Assembly (NCBI RefSeq): GCF_947503125.1
Contig: NZ_CANNCR010000003.1
Span: 151,299-215,298 of the forward strand
Source of the DNA: an uncultured Metabacillus sp.
Lineage (GTDB): Bacteria > Bacillota > Bacilli > Bacillales > Bacillaceae
Direction of reading: 5' to 3'
DNA: 64,000 nt
Shown here: piece after piece, positions 28,580-37,940 of the stretch
How positions within the stretch are numbered: the first letter of the stretch is position 1
How the letters are laid out: each line of letters begins with the position of its first letter
Translations under genes and position numbers: made by a program
The notes under the pieces: model-generated
Database searches by the model: none
What the model was told of the DNA's origin: nothing
What the model saw: only the letters and a program-made list of their open reading frames with translations

Positions 28580-28624
28580 AAGGGCTGCAGCCGCTTAGGA
28601 AGAGTGGGTGCAGCCCTTTAATTT
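28580..28624 (+). terminator. Terminator after rhaA
   Basis: AAGGGCTGCAGCC faces GGTGCAGCCCTT across about 14 nt, followed by TAATTTTGG. The remaining ~210 nt up to glcF hold no recognised feature. Confidence 0.75.
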
Positions 28625-28838
28625 TGGTCATGAGGTGTCTTTCAAAAATGTGAGATACGCAGTTTAATTGGGTTTCGCGGAAATTAAGGGGGCTAAAAAG
28701 CCACCGATAAAATGCAGAACCCGCCGAATAGTGCCAATGCACTTATTAAAAAGGCGAGGTATCCGTTAAATTCCGTTTAAGTTGGTTACCCCTCCAATCA
28801 ACCTCAACTCACTATCCTTAACATTCTCTGCAAAACCC

Positions 28839-30173
28839 TTACTCTTCCTGAGAATCCTGCAAAGCTTCCAATAACAAATCCACAATATGCAAGGCACGCA
28901 CACGCTCAGACAGTCCTTCACGTTCAATCCCGAGCTTCATTTGCAATAAGCAGCCTGGATTCGCAGTAACAATCGTAGTAGCATGTGTTGCTTTAGCTTG
29001 TTCCATTTTATGATCTAAAATCTGCATGGACATTTCCGATTCGACAATGTTGTAGATTCCAGCTGAACCGCAGCATCGGTCGGCATCCTTCATTTCCTGA
29101 AAATCAATGCCTTTTATCGCTTGCAGCAGAAGCCGCGGTTCAATGGAGGTCTTCATCACATTACGTAAATGGCAGGAATCCTGGTACGTTACAACTTGTG
29201 CGGGCAGCTTCAAGTTTCGTTTATGGAATTCCAGATCAACTAGGACAGCCGAAACATCCTTCAGCTTGTCAACAAAAGCTTTGGCACGTTCCTTCCATTC
29301 TGGATCATTTTTTAATAAATGATCATAATCGATTAGGAATGCACCACAGCCGCCTGCATTGGTAATAATATAATCAATGTTAAGTTCTTCAAACGCTCGA
29401 ATATTGCGTTTTGCTAATTCCTTTGCTTGTTCTTTTTCTCCGCTATGACCGTGAAGTGCGCCGCAGCATGCTTGATTTTGCGGAATCACGATTTCACAGC
29501 CAGCTGTTTGTAGTAGTTTGACCGTTGCATTATTTGTCTCTAAAAACATCGTATCCATTAAACAACCTGAGAAAAAGGCAACTCTTTTTTTACGTGTCCC
29601 TTCAGCTTGAAGATGGGTAGGCCGATTTTTCATTTCCTTCATTGTCGGTACTTTTGGAAGCACTTTTTCCATTGTCACCAGATGATCAGGCAGAAGATTT
29701 AGTAAGCGGGTTTTTCTCATCATGCTTTGTAAACCTGAACGCTGATAGAATCCTAAAAACCCGGTGGCCATCATCATTCGATTTTGATGTGGAAAAAGTC
29801 CTGCAAAGACGGCCTTTCGTACGGCACGGACAGGCAGTGAATGTTTTTTATTTTGGTTGATAATATCCCTTGCTTCCTCTAGTAAATGTCCGTAATTGAC
29901 ACCAGATGGGCAAACAGGTTCACATGCGCGGCAGCCAAGGCAAAGCTCCAACGAACGTTCAACATCTTCGTCTGGTTCAATCAGTCCGTCTGCTACCGCC
30001 TTCATTAGGGCAATCCGTCCCCGTGGAGAATGGGATTCTTTAAAACCTGATTCTACGTAAGTCGGACAAGATGGCAAACAAAAGCCGCAGCGCATACAAT
30101 TTAGAAGCTCATCTTCATTCATGCGTTCTTTAAATTGTTGTTGAATCGTCTCACGTTCTTTTAAGGTTGTCAT
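28839..30173 (-). CDS. glcF: Glycolate/lactate oxidase iron-sulfur subunit GlcF
   Basis: 444-residue Fe-S subunit pairing with the FAD subunit encoded just upstream. Two ferredoxin motifs at the N-terminus: CMRCGFCLPSCPTY near residue 25 and CLGCRACEPVCPSGVNYG near 75. Two C-terminal CCG domains: QACCGALHGHSG near 240 and ADRCCGSAGIYN near 365. The start ATGA overlaps the stop of glcD by 4 nt, indicating coupling. Next to the rhamnose operon it could oxidise glycolate or lactate, both 2-hydroxy acids. Which one cannot be read from sequence. Confidence 0.92.
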   Translation of the reverse strand: MTTLKERETIQQQFKERMNEDELLNCMRCGFCLPSCPTYVESGFKESHSPRGRIALMKAVADGLIEPDEDVERSLELCLGCRACEPVCPSGVNYGHLLEEARDIINQNKKHSLPVRAVRKAVFAGLFPHQNRMMMATGFLGFYQRSGLQSMMRKTRLLNLLPDHLVTMEKVLPKVPTMKEMKNRPTHLQAEGTRKKRVAFFSGCLMDTMFLETNNATVKLLQTAGCEIVIPQNQACCGALHGHSGEKEQAKELAKRNIRAFEELNIDYIITNAGGCGAFLIDYDHLLKNDPEWKERAKAFVDKLKDVSAVLVDLEFHKRNLKLPAQVVTYQDSCHLRNVMKTSIEPRLLLQAIKGIDFQEMKDADRCCGSAGIYNIVESEMSMQILDHKMEQAKATHATTIVTANPGCLLQMKLGIEREGLSERVRALHIVDLLLEALQDSQEE

Positions 30174-31582
30174 CTTGTTACCACCACCCGTTTACGAGAT
30201 TCCTTGGCAAAAACTTTCCCTGGGTTCATAATATTGTTTGGGTCTAAGGCAGTTTTGATCGCCTTCATCGCTGCGATTCCTTCTTTTCCAAGCTTTAGTT
30301 CCAGGTATGGGGCTTTCATCACGCCGACACCATGCTCGCCTGTAATGGTTCCGCCAAGCTCGATTGCTTTTTCGAAGATCTCGGCGAATGCTTTTTCAAC
30401 ACGTTCAATTTCATCATGGTTTCGTGAATCTGTTAAGCATGTTGGATGAAGGTTTCCATCACCTGCATGTCCGAATGTACAAATGTTAACCTGGTATTTT
30501 TTTGCGATTTCGTTAATGGCACGTACCATCTTCGCGATTTCTGAACGCGGGACAGTTGCATCTTCCAGAATGGTTGTTGGTTTTAAACGAGCAAGCGCTG
30601 ATAAGGCTGAACGACGTGCGGTTCGCAGCGCCATTGCCTGTTCTTCTGATTCGGCCACTTGAACGGAAATGGCATGTTCCGCAGCACAAACCTCAGAAAT
30701 TCGTTTTATATCTCGTTCAACTACTTCAGAAGGTCCATCTTGTTCAATTAAGAGAACGGCTTGGACATTTGTCGGCAAGCCAATTTTTGCAAAGTCCTCC
30801 ACGACCTGAAGTGTAGGCTGATCAAGAAATTCCAGTGTCGTTGGGATGATTTTACTAGCGATCATTTTTGAAACAGAGCGTGCTGCGGCTTCAAGATCCT
30901 GATATAACGCAAGAATGGTTTTTTTCGTTTCCGGCATCGGGATTAATTTTAAAGTAGCTTCTGTAATGATCCCCAGAGTCCCTTCAGAACCGACAAATAA
31001 TCGCGTTAAATCATATCCAGCTACATCCTTTGCCAGTTTTCCTCCTGTGCGGATGATATCTCCGTTTGCCAGCACAATTTCAAGGGCGATGACATAATCA
31101 CGCGTCACTCCGTATTTTAAGCCGCGCAAGCCCCCGGAATTTTCGTTAATGTTCCCGCCAATGGTTGAAATTTTCATTGAACTTGGATCCGGTGGATAGA
31201 ATAAGCCGCGTGCCTCTACTTCATTAATCATATCGAGCGTAATCACACCGGGCTGAACCGTAACAGTTAAGTTTTCTTCATCTATTTCAAGAATGTGGTT
31301 CATATGCTTAAACAAGATGACAAGTCCGCCTTCAGTCGGACATGTGCCTGCACAAAGATTTGTGCCGGAACCGCGAGGCACGATCGGAATTTTATATTCA
31401 TTGCAGATTTTCACAATTTCAGAAATCTCTTTTGTGGTTCGCGGAGAAATGACCCCATCTGGCATTGATTGAAACTGCGGGGTCGCATCATAAGAGTAAA
31501 CAAGGCGTCCGGCCTTGGAATCATCAAAGTTTTCCGCACCAACGATTTCGATCAATTTCGATTTAATGTCTGATGTAATCAT
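30170..31582 (-). CDS. glcD: FAD-linked 2-hydroxyacid oxidase subunit GlcD
   Basis: 470 residues. The FAD_binding_4 domain has IPIVPRGSGTNLCAGTCP near residue 60, PPDPSSMKISTIGGNINENSGG near 140 and GSEGTLGIITEATLKLIP near 205. The FAD-oxidase C-terminal domain carries FGHAGDGNLHPT and the closing GGTITGEHGVG and LDPNNIMNPGKVF motifs. Reduced flavin is expected to pass electrons to GlcF. Transcribed towards rhaA on the minus strand, sharing an AT-rich intergenic region with the divergent HAD gene. Confidence 0.93.
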   Translation of the reverse strand: MITSDIKSKLIEIVGAENFDDSKAGRLVYSYDATPQFQSMPDGVISPRTTKEISEIVKICNEYKIPIVPRGSGTNLCAGTCPTEGGLVILFKHMNHILEIDEENLTVTVQPGVITLDMINEVEARGLFYPPDPSSMKISTIGGNINENSGGLRGLKYGVTRDYVIALEIVLANGDIIRTGGKLAKDVAGYDLTRLFVGSEGTLGIITEATLKLIPMPETKKTILALYQDLEAAARSVSKMIASKIIPTTLEFLDQPTLQVVEDFAKIGLPTNVQAVLLIEQDGPSEVVERDIKRISEVCAAEHAISVQVAESEEQAMALRTARRSALSALARLKPTTILEDATVPRSEIAKMVRAINEIAKKYQVNICTFGHAGDGNLHPTCLTDSRNHDEIERVEKAFAEIFEKAIELGGTITGEHGVGVMKAPYLELKLGKEGIAAMKAIKTALDPNNIMNPGKVFAKESRKRVVVTR

Positions 31583-31666
31583 TTATTTCACACCTTTATC
31601 ATATAGTTTAAATTTGCATTTCTTCTATTAAAAAATCAATCTATGCATCGATAGTTTACAATAGAA

Positions 31667-31695
31667 TTGAAATAATATTTTAATAATATTATATT
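31667..31695 (+). promoter_or_regulatory. Promoter with possible MurR site before HAD gene
   Basis: TTGAAA (31667) and TATATT (31690) are 17 nt apart. The -35 is part of TTGAAATAATATTT, which resembles the half of the palindrome overlapping the murQ promoter. Confidence 0.5.
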
Positions 31696-31739
31696 ATAAT
31701 TAAAATAAAAAATCAAAATGAATTATTGAGGTGTTAATA

Positions 31740-32594
31740 ATGGAGTATTCGATACTGGCTGTTGACCTAGATGGAACGCTATTAAACAAAGAACATGAAA
31801 TCGATCAAGAATCGGTTGAGGCGATCCAGGAGTATCGCGCAAACGGAGGTAAGGTTGTGATTTGCAGCGGAAGAACGGCGCTATCGACAAGATGGATTGC
31901 AGAAACGATCGGGATTACAGACCCGATTGTTGCGTTAAATGGTGCAGTTATTCAATCACATAGTGGAAACATTATAGAGAGATTCCATTTTGAAAACAGA
32001 ACTTTGCCTGGATTTATTGACTTTTGCCTTACACATGGGGCGTATGCCCATTTTTATGAAGAGGATTCGATTCTTGTACCTGAAGAAAATCGTTGGAATG
32101 ACAGATGGGGGGAAAAAAACATTTTGTCATTGCAAATGACTGGTGGTAACCCGGAGGTTTGCCAACAGTACCGTGATCAATGCTCTGTTCAAGTGGTGAC
32201 AGATTTTAATCATTATTTTAAAAAAAATCCGATCATCTCAAAAATTGCAGTTTTTCATGAAGAAGACTCACTTTATGAATTTTCAAAGAAGCTTGCCGAG
32301 CAATCGAACGATTATGAAGTTTCCTCCAGCCTTAATTATGCAAATTTAGAAATATCACCAAGCGGTGTTTCAAAAGCAGGGTCAATTACTAGGCTGGCCG
32401 CTCAATTAGGTGTTCCCTTATCAAAAGTAGCTGCGATTGGAGATAATTATAATGATATGAAATTACTTAAAGCTGCCGGATTGGGAATTGCGATGGGAAA
32501 TGCTCCTGAAAAAGTGAAATCGGCTGCAGATGTGATAACTGATACGAATGGTGAAGCTGGAGTTGCAAAGGCGATACGGAAATTTTTATTATAA
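31740..32594 (+). CDS. HAD-superfamily phosphatase (Cof type)
   Basis: 284 residues from ATG 31740 (TGAGGTG upstream). The Cof/YxeH subfamily of HAD hydrolases is shown by LAVDLDGTLLNKEHEI (nucleophile Asp), ICSGRT, the C2-type cap between about 85 and 190, and the closing AAIGDNYNDMKLLKAAG with the metal-binding Asp residues. These enzymes remove phosphate from small sugar phosphates or cofactors. Its place just before murQ suggests it may act on a MurNAc or GlcNAc sugar phosphate, which is inference only. Confidence 0.85.
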   Translation: MEYSILAVDLDGTLLNKEHEIDQESVEAIQEYRANGGKVVICSGRTALSTRWIAETIGITDPIVALNGAVIQSHSGNIIERFHFENRTLPGFIDFCLTHGAYAHFYEEDSILVPEENRWNDRWGEKNILSLQMTGGNPEVCQQYRDQCSVQVVTDFNHYFKKNPIISKIAVFHEEDSLYEFSKKLAEQSNDYEVSSSLNYANLEISPSGVSKAGSITRLAAQLGVPLSKVAAIGDNYNDMKLLKAAGLGIAMGNAPEKVKSAADVITDTNGEAGVAKAIRKFLL

Positions 32595-32630
32595 AACTAA
32601 AATTTAATTTTAAAAATTTATTTTATATGT

Positions 32631-32658
32631 TGAAATTTAATTTCAAACACGCTATACT
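32631..32658 (+). promoter_or_regulatory. murQ promoter with palindromic MurR-type operator
   Basis: TGAAATTTAATTTCA (32631-32645) is a near-perfect palindrome. The -35 TTGAAA (32630) lies inside it and the -10 TATACT follows at 32653 with 17-nt spacing. A repressor bound here would block the murQRP-mupG promoter; the MurR gene lies in the same operon. Confidence 0.65.
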
Positions 32659-32698
32659 GAACGTAGATTTTGCAACACGATAATTGGAGGTCAATTCA

Positions 32699-33607
32699 AT
32701 GGATCAAAAACTCACCTTATTGACAACAGAATCTCGTAACGAACGAACCATGCATATAGATACTGCCGATACGGCTGAAATTTTAAGAGTGATGAATGAA
32801 GAGGATCAGAAAGTGGCCTTGGCTGTTCAGCAAGTGCTTCCCGATGTCGAAACGGCGATAAACTTTGCTTTTGAGTCATTGAAAAATGGCGGCCGTCTTA
32901 TTTATCTTGGAGCTGGTACGAGCGGCAGACTTGGTGTGTTAGATGCGGTTGAATGCCCGCCGACATTTAGTACAGACCCAAGCTTAGTCCAAGGCATAAT
33001 GGCTGGTGGAGAAAAAGCATTTGTGAAAGCGGTTGAAGGTGCTGAGGATAAGGAAGAACTTGGTGAGCAGGATTTAAGAGATATTCAGTTAAGTTCAAAT
33101 GATACAGTCATTGGCATTGCGGCAAGCGGTCGTACACCTTATGTAATTGGAGCCCTAAAATATGCAAGAAGTGTTGGTGCTAAAGCTGTGGCATTATCCT
33201 GTAATGAAAACTCACCAATCAGTCAGGTGGCAGATCTTAGCATTGAAGTTGTTGTTGGTCCTGAAGTACTGACAGGCTCAACAAGATTAAAAGCTGCAAC
33301 CGCACATAAAATGATTTTAAATATGATCTCAACAACGACGATGATTAAGCTTGGTAAGGCATATGAAAATTTAATGGTTGATGTGCATGTGAGTAACTTT
33401 AAATTAAAGGAACGTGCCACAAATATTATTCGTAAAATTACCAATGTCTCGTATGAACAAGCGAAAGAAACGCTGGAATTAGCAAACAATGAAGTAAAAA
33501 CAGCGATCGTCATGATTAAAACAGGAAGAGAGTACGAAGAAGCTAAAAAGCTGCTTGAACAGGCGAAAGGATATGTGAGAACAGCAATTGAACTTAGTAA
33601 GAATTAA
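32699..33607 (+). CDS. murQ: N-acetylmuramic acid 6-phosphate etherase
   Basis: Splits MurNAc-6-phosphate into GlcNAc-6-phosphate and lactate in cell-wall recycling. 302 residues from ATG 32699 (TTGGAGG upstream). The SIS domain has [23 protein letters not shown] near residue 65-85. [10 protein letters not shown] near 110-120 carries a conserved Glu, and [15 protein letters not shown] follows. First gene of the murQ-murR-murP-mupG series. The lactate it releases could also be used by LutABC. Confidence 0.96.
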   Translation: MDQKLTLLTTESRNERTMHIDTADTAEILRVMNEEDQKVALAVQQVLPDVETAINFAFESLKNGGRLIYLGAGTSGRLGVLDAVECPPTFSTDPSLVQGIMAGGEKAFVKAVEGAEDKEELGEQDLRDIQLSSNDTVIGIAASGRTPYVIGALKYARSVGAKAVALSCNENSPISQVADLSIEVVVGPEVLTGSTRLKAATAHKMILNMISTTTMIKLGKAYENLMVDVHVSNFKLKERATNIIRKITNVSYEQAKETLELANNEVKTAIVMIKTGREYEEAKKLLEQAKGYVRTAIELSKN

Positions 33608-33619
33608 AGGAGAGTACAG

Positions 33620-34474
33620 ATGGCATCAGGCGGATTAAACATGATTAAAAATGTAATACCGAGTCTTCCAGAATCTGAGCGGAAAATTGCTGACTATATT
33701 TTAGAGCATCCAAAAGAGATAGTGAATTGTACCGCTGGAGAGCTGGGGACATTGGCTGGTTCAAGCAGCGCAGCTGTGATTCGTTTATGCAAGTCACTTG
33801 GTGTAAAAGGGTTTCAGGAGTTAAAGGTCAGGATTGCCGGAGATTTAGTGAAGCCTGTTGAACAAGGGTATCGGGACATTGAGCCAGATGAAACGATTCA
33901 ATCGATTGTTCAAAAGACAACAAGCAACAGCATCCAAAGCTTGAGCGACACATCTGAGCTTATCAACAACTATGAGCTTGAGCAAGCAGTAAATGTGCTG
34001 CTTAAAGCAAAGAACGTTCATTTTTTTGGAATTGGTGCTTCACATATCATTGCGATGGATGCCCAGCAAAAGTTTCTGCGAATTAATAAAGGTTCAACAG
34101 CCTTTACAGATGCACATCTTGTTGCAACATTAATTGCAAATGCAGATGAAGATGATGTTGTATTTGGCATTTCCTTTTCAGGAGAAACAAAAGAGGTCAT
34201 TAACGTACTTTCACTGGCAAAAGAAAATAGTGTGAAAACAATAAGCTTAACGAAATATGGCCAGTCAGCGGTTTCTTCTTTGGCAGAAATTAATTTATTT
34301 ACATCATACTCAAACGAGGCGCCGTTTCGAAGTGCTGCCACCTCTTCCCGGCTTGCCCAGCTCTATGTCATCGATTTGCTGTTTTTATGCATGGCGGCTA
34401 AGCAGTATGATGATACAGTCCAATATATTGATAAAACAAGAGAAGCGATAAAATTTTTAAAAAAGAATAAATAA
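33620..34474 (+). CDS. murR: MurR/RpiR-family regulator
   Basis: 284 residues. The N-terminal RpiR helix-turn-helix has LPESERKIADYILEHP and GSSSAAVIRLCKSLGVKGFQELK. The C-terminal SIS domain (about 120-260) has FFGIGASHIIAMDAQQKFLRIN and FGISFSGETKEVINVL, which usually senses MurNAc-6-phosphate. The start ATG 33620 follows AAAGGAGAGTACAG, 12 nt after murQ. Likely controls this operon through the palindrome at 32631 and perhaps the related site at 31667. Confidence 0.92.
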   Translation: MASGGLNMIKNVIPSLPESERKIADYILEHPKEIVNCTAGELGTLAGSSSAAVIRLCKSLGVKGFQELKVRIAGDLVKPVEQGYRDIEPDETIQSIVQKTTSNSIQSLSDTSELINNYELEQAVNVLLKAKNVHFFGIGASHIIAMDAQQKFLRINKGSTAFTDAHLVATLIANADEDDVVFGISFSGETKEVINVLSLAKENSVKTISLTKYGQSAVSSLAEINLFTSYSNEAPFRSAATSSRLAQLYVIDLLFLCMAAKQYDDTVQYIDKTREAIKFLKKNK

Positions 34475-34515
34475 TTGCCTGTACCTAATGATTTCAGGCT
34501 TTTATTTCAGAAAAA

Positions 34516-34529
34516 TAATAGCGTTTTCA
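34516..34529 (+). promoter_or_regulatory. cre-like sequence before murP
   Basis: TAATAGCGTTTTCA matches the CcpA consensus core AGCGTTTTCA with two mismatches in the 5' half. It lies in the 96-nt gap between murR and murP. Confidence 0.4.
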
Positions 34530-34570
34530 AAACAGCAAGATTGCCGAAATGGAAAAAAGGGGGATTTAAA

Positions 34571-35932
34571 ATGTCTGGGGAAAATCAATTATTAGCAAAA
34601 AAAATACTTGAACAGCTTGGTGGAGCTGAAAACATTGCATCATATACACATTGCATGACCCGTCTTCGTGTAACGCCAGTTGACGGAACAAAGGTTAATA
34701 AAGAAGCACTCAAAAAGATAGATGGTGTGCTAGGACTTGTTGAACAGGAAACATTACAAATTATTTTAGGCCCAGGGAAGGTTGCGAAAGTGACAGAGGA
34801 GTTTGGCAAGTTGGTAGATGCTTCAGGAGGCATCGATTTAAAAGAGCGTGCCGCTCAGAAAAAATCAGAGCTAAAAGAAAAAAATGCGACACCATTTAAG
34901 CTTTTATTGCGGAAAATTGCGAGCATCTTTATCCCGCTTATCCCTGCTTTAGTAGCGTCTGGTTTAATCACTGGGATTACAAAGGCGATTGTTCAGGCGG
35001 GCTGGCTGCCGGCAGAATCACAAACGGCGATTATCTTGTCAACGATCGGAGGAGGCCTGTTTGCCTATCTCGGTATTTTAGTGGGGATCAATGCAGCGAA
35101 GGAATTTGGCGGTTCACCGGCGCTTGGAGGTTTAGCAGGTATCTTAATTATAAACCCTGCTGTTGCAGGCATCAGTCTTTTCGGTACAGAATTATTGCCT
35201 GGTCGCGGCGGTTTAATAGGGGTTTTATTTGCGGCGATCTTTATTGCTTTGGTAGAAAAGCGTGTTCGCAAGTTTGTACCACAGTCACTTGATATTATTC
35301 TTACGCCAACAATAGCTTTACTCATTACTGGTATTTTAACTTATCTTGTCTTTATGCCAATTGGCGGAATAATTTCAGACGGATTAACAAAAGGCTTGCT
35401 GGCTGTCTTGGATATGGGCGGCATTGTCGCTGGATTTGTGTTAGGCGCAACCTTCCTGCCTCTTGTTGTTACTGGATTGCATCAAGGATTAACACCAGTT
35501 CATTTGGAATTAATTAACTCAATCGGTGATGATCCATTGCTTCCGATTTTAGCAATGGGTGGTGCAGGTCAAGTTGGTGCAGCATTTGCTATTTATATGA
35601 AAACGAAGAAAAAACGTTTGAAACGAGCAATTGGCGGTTCCCTTCCTTCTGGGATCCTTGGAATTGGCGAACCATTAATTTTCGGGGTAACGTTGCCGCT
35701 AGGTCGACCGTTTTTAACAGCATGCCTAGGAGCAGGAGTTGGCGGTGCATTTCAGGCCTACTTTAATGTAGCAACGGTTGCTGTAGGTGTTTCAGGAATA
35801 CCATTAACATTCTTAGTTCATGCCCAACAGATCGTCTTATATTTAATTGGCTTAGTTATTGCATATGCAGCAGGCTTTATCTTTACGTTCCTATTTGGAT
35901 TTAATGATCGGATGGCTGGTGAATTTGAGTGA
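34571..35932 (+). CDS. murP: PTS EIIBC component for N-acetylmuramic acid
   Basis: 453 residues from ATG 34571, directly behind AAAGGGGGA; the upstream extension of the frame has no support. The EIIB domain carries the phosphorylated Cys28 in YTHCMTRLRV. The membrane EIIC domain has IPALVASGLITGITKAIV, VVTGLHQGLTPVHLELINS and GEPLIFGVTLPLGRPFLTA. No EIIA domain is present, so a separate glucose-type EIIA must supply phosphate. It imports MurNAc or MurNAc-GlcNAc. The stop overlaps the start of mupG. Confidence 0.93.
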   Translation: MSGENQLLAKKILEQLGGAENIASYTHCMTRLRVTPVDGTKVNKEALKKIDGVLGLVEQETLQIILGPGKVAKVTEEFGKLVDASGGIDLKERAAQKKSELKEKNATPFKLLLRKIASIFIPLIPALVASGLITGITKAIVQAGWLPAESQTAIILSTIGGGLFAYLGILVGINAAKEFGGSPALGGLAGILIINPAVAGISLFGTELLPGRGGLIGVLFAAIFIALVEKRVRKFVPQSLDIILTPTIALLITGILTYLVFMPIGGIISDGLTKGLLAVLDMGGIVAGFVLGATFLPLVVTGLHQGLTPVHLELINSIGDDPLLPILAMGGAGQVGAAFAIYMKTKKKRLKRAIGGSLPSGILGIGEPLIFGVTLPLGRPFLTACLGAGVGGAFQAYFNVATVAVGVSGIPLTFLVHAQQIVLYLIGLVIAYAAGFIFTFLFGFNDRMAGEFE

Positions 35933-36948
35933 TCGGTATCTCGTTTTATTTAAATGATCCAAAAGCTGAACAACGGATAATAGAAGCGAGCAAGAAAGGT
36001 GTGAAGCGGGCATTTACCTCGCTTCACATTCCTGAAGAAACAGGTGATCTTGCTAAGAGAGCCAAAATACTTCTTGAAGTGGCAAGAGATTACGGGGTTG
36101 ATGTATATGCCGATGTATCGAAGAAAACACCTAAACACCTGGGAATTCAAGCATTAGAAGATTTATCGTCCCTTGGTGTTGTAGGATTGCGTCTTGATGA
36201 TTTTTTTGAGGATGAAACCATTCTAAAGCTCTCAAAGCAATTTCGGCTTGCGATTAATGCAAGCATCATCCTTGAAAATGATCTGATTTCATTATTAGCA
36301 AAGGGGATCGATGCCGATCGATTAATTGCTTGGCATAACTTTTATCCCCGTCGTGAAACAGGGCTTGATGAAATGTTTTTTCAAAAGCAAACCGCTCTCT
36401 TCAATCGTTATAATATTCCAGTGTATGCGTATGTGCCTAGTCGAGGGGAGAAGCGGGGACCGCTGTTTGAGGGATTGCCTACTTTGGAACGCCATCGTTA
36501 TCTAGATCCATTTGTTGCTGCAGTTGAGCTTTATCGTTGGGGCATTGCTGATGTGTATGTCGGCGATCCTGATCCTGGTGAAGGGCTGTTGGAACAATTG
36601 GTAAAATATGATCAGGACAAAGTGATTCCAATCCGGATTCAATCATCACGGCTTCAAGAAGGCGAGTATCGTCCTCGTCCTGACTTTGCAAGAGATGTAC
36701 TTCGGTTAATGGATACAAGAACAGAAGAAGCGGTTGTTCCTGACAATACAGTTGAGCGAACGCTTGGCACGATTACAATGGATAATGATCTTTACGGCCG
36801 CTACCGCGGTGAAGTGCAAATCGCTTTAAGAGATCTTCCTGCCGACGAACGAGTTAATGTAATCGGCCGGGTAATTCCTGAGGATTGTCCGCTGTTATCT
36901 CTAATTCAGCCAGGGCAAATGGTGTTTTTTAAGAAGATAAATGGTTAA
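35929..36948 (+). CDS. mupG: MupG-type 6-phospho-N-acetylmuramidase
   Basis: DUF871-family TIM-barrel protein of 339 residues, related to MupG, which cleaves MurNAc-6-phosphate-GlcNAc brought in by MurP. GTG 35929 overlaps the murP stop (GTGA). Motifs: an N-terminal barrel with GVVGLRLDDFF near residue 85-95, AWHNFYPRRETGLD near 140, the central YAYVPSRGEKRGPLFEGLPTLERHR, and a C-terminal domain with GRYRGEVQIALRDLP. Operon position with murQ, murR and murP supports the assignment. Confidence 0.92.
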   Translation: MIGISFYLNDPKAEQRIIEASKKGVKRAFTSLHIPEETGDLAKRAKILLEVARDYGVDVYADVSKKTPKHLGIQALEDLSSLGVVGLRLDDFFEDETILKLSKQFRLAINASIILENDLISLLAKGIDADRLIAWHNFYPRRETGLDEMFFQKQTALFNRYNIPVYAYVPSRGEKRGPLFEGLPTLERHRYLDPFVAAVELYRWGIADVYVGDPDPGEGLLEQLVKYDQDKVIPIRIQSSRLQEGEYRPRPDFARDVLRLMDTRTEEAVVPDNTVERTLGTITMDNDLYGRYRGEVQIALRDLPADERVNVIGRVIPEDCPLLSLIQPGQMVFFKKING

Positions 36949-36954
36949 GCGATT

Positions 36955-36988
36955 GAAGAGGCTGTCTTGATTTCAAGACAGCCTCTTC
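36955..36988 (+). terminator. Terminator-like hairpin after mupG
   Basis: GAAGAGGCTGTCTTG pairs with CAAGACAGCCTCTTC over 15 bp with a 4-nt loop. A long T tail is lacking, but a stem this stable 6 nt after the stop is probably the operon end. Confidence 0.7.
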
Positions 36989-37122
36989 GTGCTTGATTAG
37001 AGCATCTAGAACATCTTTTTTTCACATTTTTATTCGTGACTTTACAAGTTCTGATGGGGTATAATAATCCTTATATAGTTCTTCTTCTTTTTTAAAACAT
37101 GTTATTAAAATGTTTTACTAAA

Positions 37123-37776
37123 CTATGCTTCACGACTTTCCTTTTTTAATTTCTCCAATACCTCTGGAGGGAACACTAGCCGGCATATGACTTTAGCAAG
37201 TTCATAGTAGTCTGTTCGACCGCCGCTTTCCTTTTGCTTTTCTGGTACTTGATCTGATAACACCATAATTGACCATGAAACGGTCTCTAAATCTAGGTCT
37301 TGCCATACCATTCCTTTTTCTTTAGCATGTTTCAAGCTTGAATATATTCTGGCATGTATTTTTTTTCTAGCTTCAGAAATCACCTCAGCTAATTGAGAAT
37401 CCTTCAGCAACAATTCAGGTAATACACGGTGCAGGCCTAATTCTTCAAGACGATTGTAATGCTGCTCTAAAAGTGTGGAAAAAAATGCTTCTGGATCAAC
37501 ATTCGACCAGCTCGGTTCAGGAGGCAGCAGCTTCGCCAATTGATCTTCCAACAGCGACATCATCAGCTGCCGTTTATCAGTGAAATACCTGTAAAATGTT
37601 CCAGTTGCAACACCGGCATGTAATGCGATTTCTTTTGCGTTTGTTTGCTCATATCCTTTCTGGGTAAACAGAGCACGACCGCTCTCAAGCAATGCCTGTC
37701 GTTTCAATTGTGCCCGTTTTTGTTTTGGCAAGTAAGGATATTCCCCAACTAGCTGTTCATCATCATGCTCAGACAT
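37123..37776 (-). CDS. TetR-family transcriptional regulator
   Basis: 217 residues. The N-terminal TetR helix-turn-helix reads ALLESGRALFTQKGYEQTNAKEIALHAGVATGTFYRYFTDKRQLM (about 30-75) and is preceded by the basic KQKRAQLKRQ. The C-terminal ligand domain is not diagnostic. A perfect 14-bp palindrome lies 42 nt upstream of the start, next to the promoter of the divergent small genes, which suggests autoregulation and control of 37941. The ligand is unknown. Confidence 0.87.
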   Translation of the reverse strand: MSEHDDEQLVGEYPYLPKQKRAQLKRQALLESGRALFTQKGYEQTNAKEIALHAGVATGTFYRYFTDKRQLMMSLLEDQLAKLLPPEPSWSNVDPEAFFSTLLEQHYNRLEELGLHRVLPELLLKDSQLAEVISEARKKIHARIYSSLKHAKEKGMVWQDLDLETVSWSIMVLSDQVPEKQKESGGRTDYYELAKVICRLVFPPEVLEKLKKESREA

Positions 37777-37817
37777 AGGATCACCTCGGTACTACTATAC
37801 CATAAAAAAGCAAAACG

Positions 37818-37831
37818 TGAACTTAAGTTCA
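37818..37831. promoter_or_regulatory. Palindromic operator TGAACTTAAGTTCA
   Basis: A perfect 14-bp inverted repeat between the TetR gene and the divergent 37941 gene. A plus-strand promoter follows it: TTGACA (37838) and TAATAC (37861), 17 nt apart. Position and symmetry fit a TetR-family dimer. Confidence 0.7.
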
Positions 37832-37940
37832 TATTTATTGACATAGCTATCAGTTTGGTGTAATACTTGATTTATTGTTCAATGAATTATTGAATGAATC
37901 CATTTAAAGTGAAAAAAAGAAAATGGAGTGTAAGGCTAAG

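Noticed and set aside
28625..28838. Possible gene or repeat between rhaA and glcF
   Set aside because: The minus-strand frame there has no start site or family pattern. I saw no arms or ends that define a repeat.
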